Part shown: positions 1 to 9,860 of the stretch, piece by piece
How positions within the stretch are numbered: position 1 is the first letter of the stretch
Layout of the letters: every line of letters begins with the position of its first letter
NCBI GenBank assembly: GCA_947627795.1
Contig: CANQXJ010000007.1
Span: 1-64,000 of the forward strand
Length of the DNA stretch: 64,000 nucleotides
Origin: an uncultured Clostridia bacterium
GTDB lineage: Bacteria; Bacillota; Clostridia; UBA1381
Direction of reading: 5' to 3'
Position numbers and translations under genes: made by a program
Notes under the pieces: generated by a model
Databases searched by the model: none
What the model saw: the letters and a program-made list of their open reading frames with translations, nothing else
What the model was told of the DNA's origin: nothing

Positions 1-52
1 CGGTCAAAATAAGGGAAAGAAGGGCGGCCGTGCCCTTGGTTCTTAGTTTCAT
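1..52 (-). CDS. 5' end of a secreted/lipoprotein-type CDS (MKLRTKGTAALLSLILT...), truncated by window edge
   Basis: Minus-strand ATG at 52..50 preceded by AAAAAAGGGGTGTTTCAGAC; the 17 visible codons encode a charged N-terminus followed by a hydrophobic core, like a signal peptide. Confidence 0.55.
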   Translation of the reverse strand, partial: MKLRTKGTAALLSLILT

Positions 53-531
53 GTCTGAAACACCCCTTTTTTCTATAGATTTTTTTATATTATATGAAAT
101 TTTTTGCATATTTCACAAAAACTCCATTCTTTTTAGCACGGTTTTTATTAATATTGAACAAGAGTTTTGTAAAATTTTGTAAAAAATTTACAATAATATC
201 TTATTGAAAATTAAAGTATTTATAAAAATACTATTGTATATGAAATTGTAACATAAATGTCTCAAATATTCAATACTTTTATTAAAATTTTAGCAATTTT
301 TTATAATTTAAACCTTTTCTTATATACAAATTGAACAAAATGCACAGATTCTTATATGTCCATCAGGAGATTTTTGTTAAGTTTGAAAATTCTATATAAA
401 AGCATTTTTTTCCGAAATAAAAGCAAAGCCGGCGAGTGGACTACCGTCACCGTTTTGTTCGATAAAGCGTAAAATACCGCTTCGGTTTGACAACGCGGCG
501 CGCATATGATATTATATTGTCGGTGAAATTT

Positions 532-2112
532 ATGATACGCATATCTAATATCCTATTAAATATAGAAGAAACCGAGACGGATCTGCGCGAAAAAGCGGCA
601 AAGCTTCTTGGCGTGAAGTCCTTTAAGTCATTTAAGATTTCAAAAAAATCAATTGACGCCCGCAAAAAAACCGACATTCATTTTGTGTACTCCGTCGACG
701 TTGAGGCGGAGAACGAGGAAAGGGCGGTAAAACGCGCAAAAAACGCGCGTATCATCGAAAACAAGGCGTACGTTTTTCCCGAATGCGAGCCGTTTGACGA
801 GCCGGTGGTAATAGTCGGCTCGGGTCCGGCGGGGCTTATGTGCGGACTTACCTTGGCGAAGAACGGATTTAAGGTAATCATCATCGAGCGCGGCAAGCCG
901 GTCGAGGAGCGGATGAACGACGTTGAACGCTTTTGGAAAACCGGCGAGCTCAATCCGAATTCGAACGTACAGTTCGGCGAGGGCGGCGCGGGCACGTTTT
1001 CCGACGGTAAGCTCACGACCGGAATAAACGATTTCAGGATAAAATACGTGCTCGACGAGTTTTACGCTCACGGCGCGCCGGAGGAGATAACTTATCTCGC
1101 AAAGCCGCATATCGGCACGGATAATCTATGCGCGATGGTCGCGTCTATACGGCGCGATATTATAGCTCACGGCGGAGAATTCCGCTTTTCGAGCGTTTTT
1201 ACGGATTTCGAAACAGACGGCGGCAGAGTGAGCGGCGCTGTTATTGATTCGAACGAGGGCAGATACACGATAAAAACCTCTCATATAGTTCTCGCCACAG
1301 GTCACAGTGCGCGCGACACCTTTGAAATGCTGAAGAAAAAGGGCGTGCGCATGGAGAGAAAAAGCTTTTCCATCGGCGCGAGAATAGAACATTCGCAGGA
1401 AATGATAAACAAGTCGCAGTACGGCGATATGCACGGCAAGCTCGGCGCGGCTGATTATAAGCTGTCTGTGCATCTTGAAAACGGCAGGGGCGTGTACACG
1501 TTCTGCATGTGTCCCGGCGGCGTTGTGGTCGCGTCCGCGTCGGAGGAGGGCGGCGTTGTCACGAACGGTATGAGCCGCTTTGCGCGCGGCGGAGAAAACG
1601 CAAACAGCGCGCTGCTCGTCAGTGTCACTCCCGACGATTTCGAAGGCTGCGATGTGCTCGCGGGAATGTATCTGCAGCGCGAAACGGAGCGGCGCGCATA
1701 TGAGGCGGCAGGCGGCGGCTACAAAGCTCCGGCTCAGCGCGTAGGCGATTTTTTAGGTATAGGCGGCGCGGGTGAAAAGATTAATCCGAGCTATCGTCCC
1801 GGCGTTGTATGGACAAAGCTTGACGATGTTTTGCCGCAGTTTGTCACCGATTCGCTGCGCGAGGCTTTGCCGATGCTTGACCAAAAGCTAAAAGGCTTCG
1901 CCGACAAAAACGCGGTGCTGACCGCCCCCGAAACGCGCTCATCCTCTCCCGTACGCATACTTCGCGATAAGGAAACCTTCCAATCCGATATAGCCGGCTT
2001 GTATCCCTGCGGCGAAGGCGCGGGCTACGCCGGCGGCATAATGTCTGCGGCGGCGGACGGCATTAAAACCGCGGAAAAAATAGCGGCTTCCGCCACGTTC
2101 CGCAAAACATGA
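532..2112 (+). CDS. NAD(P)/FAD-dependent oxidoreductase (FAD-dependent dehydrogenase, COG2509-like)
   Basis: Dinucleotide-binding motif VVIVGSGPAGLMCGLTLAKNGFKVIIIERG; C-terminal GLYPCGEGAGYAGGIMSAAADGIKTAE. Track start is TTG 487; ATG 532 (MIRISNILL) is more likely. Confidence 0.85.
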   Translation: MIRISNILLNIEETETDLREKAAKLLGVKSFKSFKISKKSIDARKKTDIHFVYSVDVEAENEERAVKRAKNARIIENKAYVFPECEPFDEPVVIVGSGPAGLMCGLTLAKNGFKVIIIERGKPVEERMNDVERFWKTGELNPNSNVQFGEGGAGTFSDGKLTTGINDFRIKYVLDEFYAHGAPEEITYLAKPHIGTDNLCAMVASIRRDIIAHGGEFRFSSVFTDFETDGGRVSGAVIDSNEGRYTIKTSHIVLATGHSARDTFEMLKKKGVRMERKSFSIGARIEHSQEMINKSQYGDMHGKLGAADYKLSVHLENGRGVYTFCMCPGGVVVASASEEGGVVTNGMSRFARGGENANSALLVSVTPDDFEGCDVLAGMYLQRETERRAYEAAGGGYKAPAQRVGDFLGIGGAGEKINPSYRPGVVWTKLDDVLPQFVTDSLREALPMLDQKLKGFADKNAVLTAPETRSSSPVRILRDKETFQSDIAGLYPCGEGAGYAGGIMSAAADGIKTAEKIAASATFRKT

Positions 2113-2152
2113 CAAAACATTTAAAATCAATCAAATTTCGTCAATTTGACAC

Positions 2153-2180
2153 TTGCATTTCCTATCCTTCGTGCTATAAT
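2153..2180 (+). promoter_or_regulatory. Sigma-A-like promoter TTGCAT-N16-TATAAT for the SLH-GH3 gene
   Basis: -35 at 2153-2158, -10 at 2175-2180, upstream of ATG 2213. Confidence 0.6.
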
Positions 2181-2212
2181 AAATATATTAAATTTTTACA
2201 AGGAGAGATTGT

Positions 2213-3904
2213 ATGAAATTAAAAAAAGCGGCAAGCGCCGCGCTTGCCATGATTATTCTGACACTTTCTTTCCCCGTGTTTGCGCAGACTTTTTCCGATG
2301 TGAACCAAGGGGATTGGTTTTATAATTCCGTTAACTACGTCGTTGACCGCCAATATTTTTCCGGCACGAGCGAAACGGAATTCTCGCCGAACGCGGCAAT
2401 GACGCGCGGTATGTTCGTCACGGTACTCGGCAGAATTGCGGATATAGCCCTCTCGGAATACACGAAAACAAAATTCCGCGATGTGCCTACAGGGTTATGG
2501 TATTCTATTTATGTAAACTGGGCTGCAGCCGAAGGAATTGCTTCCGGCTACGACGACAGTCTTTTCCATCCGGAGTACGGCATAAGCCGCGAGGAAATCG
2601 CAGTTATTATTAACCGGTACCTGACGCGGTACGGAATAACTCTCGCGCCGAATCCGAACGCGCTGTCCTCGTACAGCGACGAGGATTCCGTTTCCGAGTG
2701 GGCAAAATCAAGCGTCGCTCTTATGCGGACAAGCGGTATATTTACGGGTGATAAAAACGGTAATTTCAATCCGAAAAGCTCCGCCTCAAGAGCGGAAATC
2801 TCAAACGTTATAATGCGTCTGTCAATGGCTTCAGGCGGCGAAACTCTGCCCATTGCGACTCCCGAGCCGTATTCGAGAAGCAAGGAAATATTGGATCAGA
2901 TGACTCTTACGGAAAAGGTCTTCCAAATGTTTTTCGTAACTCCCGAGCAGCTGACCGGCGTACAGCCGGTTACGGTAGCGGGGGAAACCACGCGTAAGGC
3001 GATTACAAATCAGCCTGTGGGAGGACTTCTTTACGGCGAGGATAATTTGGTAAGCGATTATCAGGTGCGGACTATGCTTGAAAACACCGCGGAATACGCC
3101 GAAATAACTCCGTTTTTCGCGGTTGCGGAGGAGGGCGGCACGTATGCGCCGATGGCGAAAAAGCTGAACACCGTGTCGTTTGACACCATGTACAGCTACC
3201 GCAATGAAGGTAAAGAAAAGGCTTACGAGATCGGCGCGTCCATCGCGCGCGATATGAAGCAGTTCGGATTCAATCAGAATTTCGCTCCGGTAGCCGATGT
3301 GCGTACAAATATAAATAATACCATGATTGCGGAGCGCGCGTTCAGCACCGACTCCAATACGGCGGCGGAGATGGTTGCCGAAGCCGTCAGAGGTATGCAT
3401 GACAACGGAATCATTGCCACGTTAAAGTATTTCCCCGGTTACGGAGACGCAGATAACGACGCGAATTACACGCGTGTGTACAGCGAAAAAAGCCTTGACC
3501 AGCTCAGAAGCTGTGAGTTTATTCCGTTTAAGAGCGGAATAGAAGCGGGAGCGGATTTCGTTATGTGCGCGAATATCAACCTTCCCAAGCTCGACAGCGA
3601 ATATCCCGCTTCAATGTCGCACAAAATCGTAACCGAAATTCTTAAGGACGAGCTTGGATTCGAAGGCGTTATAATAACCGACGCGCTGAACATGGATGCG
3701 GTGCGCAGCTACTATACCTCGGCTGACGCAGCTGTGAAATGTATCGAGGCGGGCTGCGACATGCTTCTGAGTCCCGACACCTTTTCGGAAGCCGTATCGG
3801 CTGTTATAAGCGCTGTGCAGAACGGAGAAATCAGCGAGGAAACAATAGATAAAAGCGTCAGAAAAATTCTTGATTTAAAATTAAAATACGGCATAATATC
3901 ATAA
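2213..3904 (+). CDS. SLH-domain protein with glycoside hydrolase family 3 (NagZ-like) N-terminal domain
   Basis: Signal peptide, three SLH-like repeats (FSDVNQGDWFYNSVNYVVDRQYFSG...), then GH3 fold with KYFPGYGDADNDANY and GFEGVIITDALNMDAV. Confidence 0.85.
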   Translation: MKLKKAASAALAMIILTLSFPVFAQTFSDVNQGDWFYNSVNYVVDRQYFSGTSETEFSPNAAMTRGMFVTVLGRIADIALSEYTKTKFRDVPTGLWYSIYVNWAAAEGIASGYDDSLFHPEYGISREEIAVIINRYLTRYGITLAPNPNALSSYSDEDSVSEWAKSSVALMRTSGIFTGDKNGNFNPKSSASRAEISNVIMRLSMASGGETLPIATPEPYSRSKEILDQMTLTEKVFQMFFVTPEQLTGVQPVTVAGETTRKAITNQPVGGLLYGEDNLVSDYQVRTMLENTAEYAEITPFFAVAEEGGTYAPMAKKLNTVSFDTMYSYRNEGKEKAYEIGASIARDMKQFGFNQNFAPVADVRTNINNTMIAERAFSTDSNTAAEMVAEAVRGMHDNGIIATLKYFPGYGDADNDANYTRVYSEKSLDQLRSCEFIPFKSGIEAGADFVMCANINLPKLDSEYPASMSHKIVTEILKDELGFEGVIITDALNMDAVRSYYTSADAAVKCIEAGCDMLLSPDTFSEAVSAVISAVQNGEISEETIDKSVRKILDLKLKYGIIS

Positions 3905-3928
3905 AATTAATTTCGAAGGAGCAGCGAC

Positions 3929-5989
3929 ATGGTATATACATTTAAGGACTACAAAAAAACGGATTTGTTTAAAAATCATCTTAACCTCGGCGGCAAATCC
4001 CCCGACGGCAAGAGCATTGAAATCGCAAATCATTATATAGAATATAACGGCAAGCCATGGATAGGCGTTATGGGCGAATATCATTTCGTCCGCGACAGCC
4101 GTGAAAACTGGTACAACGAATTGTGCAAAATCCGCGCCGGCGGCGTAACTGTCGTGGCAACGTACTTATTTTGGATTTACCACGAGGAAATTGAAGGCGA
4201 GTTTGATTTCAGCGGCGACCGCGATATACGCGCCTTTGTACTCGAAGCGCAGAGAGCCGGTCTTGACGTTGTGATAAGAATAGGTCCGTGGGCGCACGGC
4301 GAATGCCGCAACGGCGGTTTCCCCGACTGGCTTATAAAAAAGCCGTATTCGCTTCGCGAAAATAACACGGAATATTTAACAAAGGTATGCATTTGGTATG
4401 AGAAAATATACGAGCAGGTTAAAGGTCTATTTTTCAAAGACGGAGGAAATATTGTCGGCATACAGCTTGAAAACGAGCTTACCAACGGTGCAAATCATCT
4501 ACTGGTCCTGAAAAAAATGGCTAAGGAAATAGGGCTTGACGTACCGATTTACACGGTTACGGGATGGAACAGCCGTTTCGGCGCAAAAATTCCTGTCGAG
4601 GAAGTAATGCCCGTATTCGGCGCGTATCCCGAAGCGCCGTGGACCCCGCATATTTCTCCCCTGCCCCTTTCTCCGCATTATGTTTTCAGCGGCATCAGAA
4701 ACGACTCCGCCATAGGCGACGATCTGCTGCCTGCAGAGCAGGACAGCGGCTGGAGACTGCCATACGATTTATATCCGTTCGCGACGTGCGAGCTTGGCGG
4801 CGGAACGCAGCCTACCCATCACCGCAGACCTCTTATAAAGCCTATGGACATTTACGCGCTGTCTCTCGTAAAGCTCGGCAGCGGAAACAACCTCATCGGA
4901 TATTATATGTATCACGGAGGTACAAATAAAATAGGAAAGCTTTCAACCTTGAATGAGTCTTCGGCGACCGGATACCCCAACGATTATACAATACTGTCCT
5001 ATGATTTTCAGGCTCCGCTTTCGGAATACGGAGAAACACGCGGACATTACAGGCTTCTCAATATGCTTCATATGTTCGTAAATGATTTCGGCGATATTTT
5101 AGCGCCTATGTCAAAAGTGAGCATGACCGCCGCTAAGCCCGCTCCGAACGACATGAAGTCCTTGCGCTGCGTAATGCGCACGGACGGGAAAAGCGGATTT
5201 GTGTTTGTCAATCACTATCAGCGTCTGGCGAAATTGGAGGATATACACGGAGCCGCCATAGAGCCGCTCGGCGTGAAATTCCCGAAGCTGGATATTATCG
5301 GCGACGTCAGCTTTATTATGCCGTTTAACATAAATCTCGGCGGCGCCGTTCTTGAGTACGCTTCAGCGCAGCCGCTTTGCAAAACGGACGACACATATTT
5401 CTTCGCCGCGATAGACAATATAGCTCCGCAATATAAATTTACCGACGGAGCGGAATTCTGTCCTCAGCCCGGTTTTGATTCAGCGTTTGACCATAACGGA
5501 ATTAAGATTGTAACGCTCACCTCCGAACAAGCCGAATACACGCGCAAGCTTTCCGGAGAAATTTACGTCGGTCATCTTTGCGATTTGTACGCCTGCGGCA
5601 ATGAAATCCGAGCGGTGCAGGACGGAGACTTTTCGTATATGAAATGGAACGGCAGCGGCTTTGAAGCCGATTGCGTAAAACGTGAATTCACTCAGGCAAA
5701 AGCCTCCTTCGAGCCGGTTGACGAACCTTTCGTCTCTCCATACCTCTCGGAGCTTCAATTAGGCGGCGAGCGTAAGCTCACATGGAAGAAAATAACCGTT
5801 GACGGCAGCGGCGGCTTTATAGAAATCCCCGACGAATGCGACGCGGCGCAAATTTACGCCGACGGCGAGCTTGTGGCGGACGAATTCTATTACGGCGCGG
5901 CGTGGCGCGTTCCGGCAAAGCTGCTTTACGGAAAAGAATGCTACCTCGTAACATCCGAAATGAAGGATGATTTCTATCGGGAATTTTAA
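3929..5989 (+). CDS. Glycoside hydrolase family 35 beta-galactosidase-like protein
   Basis: GEYHFVRDSRENWYNELCKIRAGG, FDFSGDRDIRAFVLEAQRAGLDVVIRIGPWAHGECRNGGFPDWL, VGIQLENEL motifs; RBS GAAGGAG. Confidence 0.85.
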   Translation: MVYTFKDYKKTDLFKNHLNLGGKSPDGKSIEIANHYIEYNGKPWIGVMGEYHFVRDSRENWYNELCKIRAGGVTVVATYLFWIYHEEIEGEFDFSGDRDIRAFVLEAQRAGLDVVIRIGPWAHGECRNGGFPDWLIKKPYSLRENNTEYLTKVCIWYEKIYEQVKGLFFKDGGNIVGIQLENELTNGANHLLVLKKMAKEIGLDVPIYTVTGWNSRFGAKIPVEEVMPVFGAYPEAPWTPHISPLPLSPHYVFSGIRNDSAIGDDLLPAEQDSGWRLPYDLYPFATCELGGGTQPTHHRRPLIKPMDIYALSLVKLGSGNNLIGYYMYHGGTNKIGKLSTLNESSATGYPNDYTILSYDFQAPLSEYGETRGHYRLLNMLHMFVNDFGDILAPMSKVSMTAAKPAPNDMKSLRCVMRTDGKSGFVFVNHYQRLAKLEDIHGAAIEPLGVKFPKLDIIGDVSFIMPFNINLGGAVLEYASAQPLCKTDDTYFFAAIDNIAPQYKFTDGAEFCPQPGFDSAFDHNGIKIVTLTSEQAEYTRKLSGEIYVGHLCDLYACGNEIRAVQDGDFSYMKWNGSGFEADCVKREFTQAKASFEPVDEPFVSPYLSELQLGGERKLTWKKITVDGSGGFIEIPDECDAAQIYADGELVADEFYYGAAWRVPAKLLYGKECYLVTSEMKDDFYREF

Positions 5990-6039
5990 ATATAATAAAC
6001 TCAAACGAGTTAAAATACAAATATTATTTGCTTATACGT

Positions 6040-6075
6040 ATCGGGAAAGCATCAAAAGCGCTTTCCCGATATGTA
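6040..6075 (+). terminator. Hairpin downstream of GH35 gene
   Basis: ATCGGGAAAGC ... GCTTTCCCGAT (11-bp stem), weak T tract after it. Confidence 0.55.
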
Positions 6076-6129
6076 TTAATTTAGGTTTTCCGGCAGAATA
6101 AACGCAAAACATAAGCCCCGCCGCGCACA

Positions 6130-6312
6130 CTACAGCTTATTTCCCAACAAATGATGATATTTTAAATAATCGCGCGGATTTGTGCTTATAATCCTATCCA
6201 CGCGCCCGCCGCATATTTCAAACGTTACACCGTCGTACATACGCAGGTGGCGTGTACTTATCTGCGTGTTGTCGAAAAAAATCACGTCCGCCGGTACTAT
6301 TGAGTGGAGCAT
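6130..6312 (-). CDS. YlzJ-like protein
   Basis: 60 aa, [15 protein letters not shown]...; directly downstream of the TepA-like gene, the order known in Bacillus/Clostridia. Confidence 0.7.
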   Translation of the reverse strand: MLHSIVPADVIFFDNTQISTRHLRMYDGVTFEICGGRVDRIISTNPRDYLKYHHLLGNKL

Positions 6313-7025
6313 TTTCTCACCTCCGCTATAAGCTCGTACATTTTTTCCAAAGCGTCCGAAAGCCCGCCGATGCTGTTAATAAGTCCGCACTCGACCGCCT
6401 TTTCGGCAAACAAAATGCTCCCCACGTCGTTCGCGATTTCATCCGTGGTTAACATAAGTTCTTTAAAACGTTCGTATGTGATATTGGAATTGGACACGAC
6501 AAATTCAATTATCCTGTCCTGCATACGCTGAAAATACTGAAACGTCTGCATAACGCCTATCACCACGCCGCTCATTCGGAGCGGATGCACGGTCATTGTA
6601 GCGGTAGGCGCGATAAACGAGTAATCCGCCGAAACAGCCAGCGGCACGCCTATACTGTGTCCTCCTCCCAGCACGAGCGACACTGTGGGCTTTTTCATAC
6701 CCGAGATAATCTCCGCGATGGCAAGTCCCGCTTCCACGTCTCCGCCTACGGTATTCAAGAGCACGAGAAGCCCGTCAATATCGGGATCCTCCTCCACAGC
6801 CACAAGCTGCGGCATAACGTGCTCATACTTCGTGGTCTTATTCTGCGGCGGCAGAGTCATATGCCCCTCCACCTGACCGATTATACTGAGGCAATGGATA
6901 TTCCCGCGCGGATTATGCGTCTCAACGCTGCCGAACTCCTTAATTTGCTCCCGTTCCTGCTCGATTTGATCGGGTTCGTTTTCGTTTTGATTTTGGTTTT
7001 CGTTTTCATCGTTCAATCTGTTCAC
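6297..7025 (-). CDS. tepA: ClpP-class translocation-enhancing protein TepA
   Basis: ClpP/SDH-type fold: [53 protein letters not shown]; followed by YlzJ. Confidence 0.85.
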   Translation of the reverse strand: MNRLNDENENQNQNENEPDQIEQEREQIKEFGSVETHNPRGNIHCLSIIGQVEGHMTLPPQNKTTKYEHVMPQLVAVEEDPDIDGLLVLLNTVGGDVEAGLAIAEIISGMKKPTVSLVLGGGHSIGVPLAVSADYSFIAPTATMTVHPLRMSGVVIGVMQTFQYFQRMQDRIIEFVVSNSNITYERFKELMLTTDEIANDVGSILFAEKAVECGLINSIGGLSDALEKMYELIAEVRKCSTQ

Positions 7026-7148
7026 CTTCTTGCTTTTTTTAGTATAGTTTATTGAAGCGGAATTTATTCTTTTTGGGTTGTAAAATATAAAATTATGTGT
7101 TATACTTGTCGTATACGTTTTAATTTACCGGAACAGGAGAGAAACACT

Positions 7149-8066
7149 ATGCCTATTAAAATACCGGACAAGCTGCCGGCTACATCGCAGCTTCGCAGGG
7201 AGAATATATTCGTAATGAGCGAAAAAAAAGCTATGCATCAGGATATTCGTCCGCTTAAAATCGTAATCGTAAATCTGATGCCTACCAAAATAACCACCGA
7301 AACACAGCTTTTACGGCTTCTGTCAAACTCGCCCTTACAGGTAGAGATTGACTTTCTTCAGATGGACTCGCACACGTCCAAAAACACATCTCAGCAGCAT
7401 TTGGCGCAGTTTTACAAGACGTTCGACGAGATAAAAAACGCCAAATACGACGGTATGATCATAACCGGCGCGCCCGTGGAAAATCTCGAATTCGAGGAGG
7501 TTGACTACTGGGAGGAGCTTGTGAAAATCATGGAATGGTCGAAAACGCACGTGACATCGACGCTGCACATCTGCTGGGCGGCGCAGGCGGGACTGTACTA
7601 TCACTACGGTGTGCCGAAGTATCCGCTTGAAAAGAAGTGCTCCGGCGTGTTCCGCCATAAGATAAACCGCCGCACGGCGAAGCTTATACGCGGCTTCGAC
7701 AACGAATTCTACGCGCCGCATTCGCGCCACACCGAGGTAAGACGCGAGGATATAGACAAGGTGAAGGCATTGGAGGTGCTCGCGGAATCAAAGGAAGCGG
7801 GCGTGTATATCGTTTTCACCAAAGGCGGACGAAAGATATTCGTTATGGGGCATTCCGAATACGACGCTAACACTTTAAGGGATGAGTATTTCCGCGATTT
7901 GGAGCGCGGACTGAATCCGACAGTGCCGAAAAATTATTTTCCAAACGATGATCCCACAAAAAAGCCGATAGTGCGCTGGCGCTCGCACGCAAACCTGCTG
8001 TTTTCGAACTGGCTGAATTATTTCGTATACCAAATTACGCCGTACGACATAGACAGTATCAAATAG
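7149..8066 (+). CDS. metA: Homoserine O-acyltransferase (MetA family)
   Basis: [11 protein letters not shown]...[65 protein letters not shown] before ATG 7149 (track start 7095 is too early). Confidence 0.93.
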   Translation: MPIKIPDKLPATSQLRRENIFVMSEKKAMHQDIRPLKIVIVNLMPTKITTETQLLRLLSNSPLQVEIDFLQMDSHTSKNTSQQHLAQFYKTFDEIKNAKYDGMIITGAPVENLEFEEVDYWEELVKIMEWSKTHVTSTLHICWAAQAGLYYHYGVPKYPLEKKCSGVFRHKINRRTAKLIRGFDNEFYAPHSRHTEVRREDIDKVKALEVLAESKEAGVYIVFTKGGRKIFVMGHSEYDANTLRDEYFRDLERGLNPTVPKNYFPNDDPTKKPIVRWRSHANLLFSNWLNYFVYQITPYDIDSIK

Positions 8067-8143
8067 AATATGTGCATTTTGTATAAAATTTGTGCAAAAA
8101 ATCTTTAAAAAACAGACTTTTTCACAAATACATAAAATAACTC

Positions 8144-8172
8144 TTGAAAAAATAGAAATCATAGTGTATAAT
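8144..8172 (+). promoter_or_regulatory. Promoter TTGAAA-N17-TATAAT in the metA-rpiB intergenic region
   Basis: -35 8144-8149, -10 8167-8172, 17-nt spacer. Confidence 0.6.
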
Positions 8173-8178
8173 ATATTT

Positions 8179-8248
8179 AACATTGTTTGCAATACAATGT
8201 TACGTTCATATATAACAGAGCCACCGATTAGCCACCGGTGGCTTTGTT
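8179..8248 (+). ncRNA. Candidate short RNA: two hairpins behind a strong promoter, no ORF
   Basis: AACATTGT-TTGCAAT-ACAATGTT hairpin (8179-8201), then AGCCACCG...CGGTGGCT hairpin (8219-8243) followed by TTGTTGTGT. Confidence 0.35.
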
Positions 8249-8352
8249 GTGTCTTGCGGCAAAAATCAGCCTCGTTTATAATTTCTTTTTAGACAATTTT
8301 CAATATAAATATTACAAATATATTAAATATTTAATAATTTTTTAATGATATA

Positions 8353-8381
8353 TTGACAACAGTATGTTTTAGGTGTATAAT
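8353..8381 (+). promoter_or_regulatory. Perfect-consensus sigma-A promoter TTGACA-N17-TATAAT
   Basis: -35 8353-8358 and -10 8376-8381, both exact consensus. Confidence 0.8.
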
Positions 8382-8501
8382 AATATTACAAAGTTGTTAA
8401 ATAATTAATAACTTCGCAACAATTAACAAATAAAAGGAGATGATACTTATGAAAGCATAAATATTTTTTGGCGATATGTATGAGAAAGGAGGAAAATTAC
8501 G

Positions 8502-8591
8502 ATGATTGGTTTACTCACATTTCTATTGGTTGTAATAACGGTAATAACTATGGGAGCGGACGAAAGCGGAGACGCTTCCGAACCTCCGTGA
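8502..8591 (+). CDS. Putative 29-aa single-pass membrane microprotein MIGLLTFLLVVITVITMGADESGDASEPP
   Basis: SD AGGAGG (8487-8492) 9 nt before ATG 8502; hydrophobic N-terminal segment and acidic tail; below the ORF-track length cutoff; perfect promoter upstream and terminator downstream. Confidence 0.6.
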   Translation: MIGLLTFLLVVITVITMGADESGDASEPP

Positions 8592-8690
8592 CAGTATTGT
8601 AAAAGCGAAAAAAGCACGCGCGGAAAGTAGTCCCCCGTAAAAATCAATTCACTGTGCCCGCGTAATAATATATTTCGTTTTTACACAAAA

Positions 8691-8735
8691 ACGCCTCCGG
8701 TTCAAACGCTTAACCGGAGGTGTTTTTATTATTTT
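8691..8735. terminator. Strong, probably bidirectional intrinsic terminator
   Basis: ACGCCTCCGGTT / AACCGGAGGTGT stem with TTTTTATTATTTTT on + and TTTTTG on - strand; lies after the microprotein locus and after rpiB. Confidence 0.85.
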
Positions 8736-9166
8736 TCCAATTTATGTATCTTCGCAATCCTGTCCGCGTGTCTGCCGCCAAGAAACTCCGCATCGAGCCA
8801 TGCGTCAACTATCATGAACGCGAGCTCGCGTCCCGTAACTCTGCCGCCCAAGCAGATTATGTTGGCGTTGTTGTGCTCCTTCGCCATTTTCGCGCTGAAC
8901 ACGTTTGAGCAAAGCGCGGCGCGTATTCCGTCAAACTTGTTCGCGGCTATCGAAATGCCTATGCCCGTGCCGCAGAAAAGTATTCCGCGCTCATACTCGC
9001 CCGAGAGCACCGCCTCGCACACGGGCGCGGCGCAGTCGGGATAATCGACGCTGTCCTCGCTGAAAACGCCGAAATCCTTGTACTCTATCCCCCGCTCCTC
9101 AAGGTGCTTTAAAACGTGGTTTTTAAGCTCAAAACCGCCGTGGTCACTTCCTATTGCCAGTTTCAT
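8729..9166 (-). CDS. rpiB: Ribose-5-phosphate isomerase B (RpiB/LacAB family)
   Basis: MKLAIGSDHGGFELKNHV, GILFCGTGIGISIAANK, HNNANIICLGGRV. Confidence 0.95.
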   Translation of the reverse strand: MKLAIGSDHGGFELKNHVLKHLEERGIEYKDFGVFSEDSVDYPDCAAPVCEAVLSGEYERGILFCGTGIGISIAANKFDGIRAALCSNVFSAKMAKEHNNANIICLGGRVTGRELAFMIVDAWLDAEFLGGRHADRIAKIHKLEK

Positions 9167-9860
9167 GTTCTTTTTCCTCCAACTCTCTTTCGGCTTGTGA
9201 CTTCTTCATATAAAACGGCACAAGCTCCGCGTAATTCATCATTTCGCCGCACTTCGCCTTTTCCATTGCTATCGCCGCGACCGAGCCCGCCCGCTGTTGA
9301 GCCGCCGACGCGGGCGCGAAAAATGCCCTTTCGCCGAGCCGCTCCTTTATATAATCGCGGTGCATTTCGACCGCGTCGCCGACGAATATTGTTTCCAAAA
9401 GCTCACCGCAGCTTTCCACACATTCCTCGATGCTCAGATCCTCCGGCGCGCTCAGCTCCTTAAATCCGTCCTCGTCCCAGATATAGCTCGCGGTGTACAC
9501 ATGATTGCGCCGCGCGTCCATTATGGGCACGATTATATGCTCCGCGTACGGCAGATTATACGCCATTCCCTCAAGCGAGCCTACGCCAACAACGGGCTTG
9601 TTCACGCTGTGCGCGAGCGCCTTCACCGTCGCGACGCCGATCCTCAGCCCCGTAAACGATCCCGGTCCTACCGCCGCCGCGAACACGTCGATGTCCTTCA
9701 CGCTTAGCTCCAAATCAGCCATAAGCCGCTCGACCATCACCATGATTTTCTGCGAGTGAGTTTTTTTGTGATTTAAAATATACTCGCCGAGAAGCACGTT
9801 ATCCTCGACGACCGCCGCCGAAGCGACAGCGGAGGACGTGTCTATTGCCAAAACCTTCAT
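9144..9860 (-). CDS. tsaB: tRNA threonylcarbamoyladenosine biosynthesis protein TsaB
   Basis: MKVLAIDTSSAVASAAVV, AVGPGSFTGLRIGVATVKALAH. Confidence 0.93.
   Translation of the reverse strand: MKVLAIDTSSAVASAAVVEDNVLLGEYILNHKKTHSQKIMVMVERLMADLELSVKDIDVFAAAVGPGSFTGLRIGVATVKALAHSVNKPVVGVGSLEGMAYNLPYAEHIIVPIMDARRNHVYTASYIWDEDGFKELSAPEDLSIEECVESCGELLETIFVGDAVEMHRDYIKERLGERAFFAPASAAQQRAGSVAAIAMEKAKCGEMMNYAELVPFYMKKSQAERELEEKEHETGNRK

Noticed and set aside
7026-7148. SAM or T-box riboswitch upstream of metA
   Set aside because: A promoter (TTGTAA-N17-TATACT) sits close to the gene, leaving only a ~30-nt leader; too short for known methionine riboswitches.
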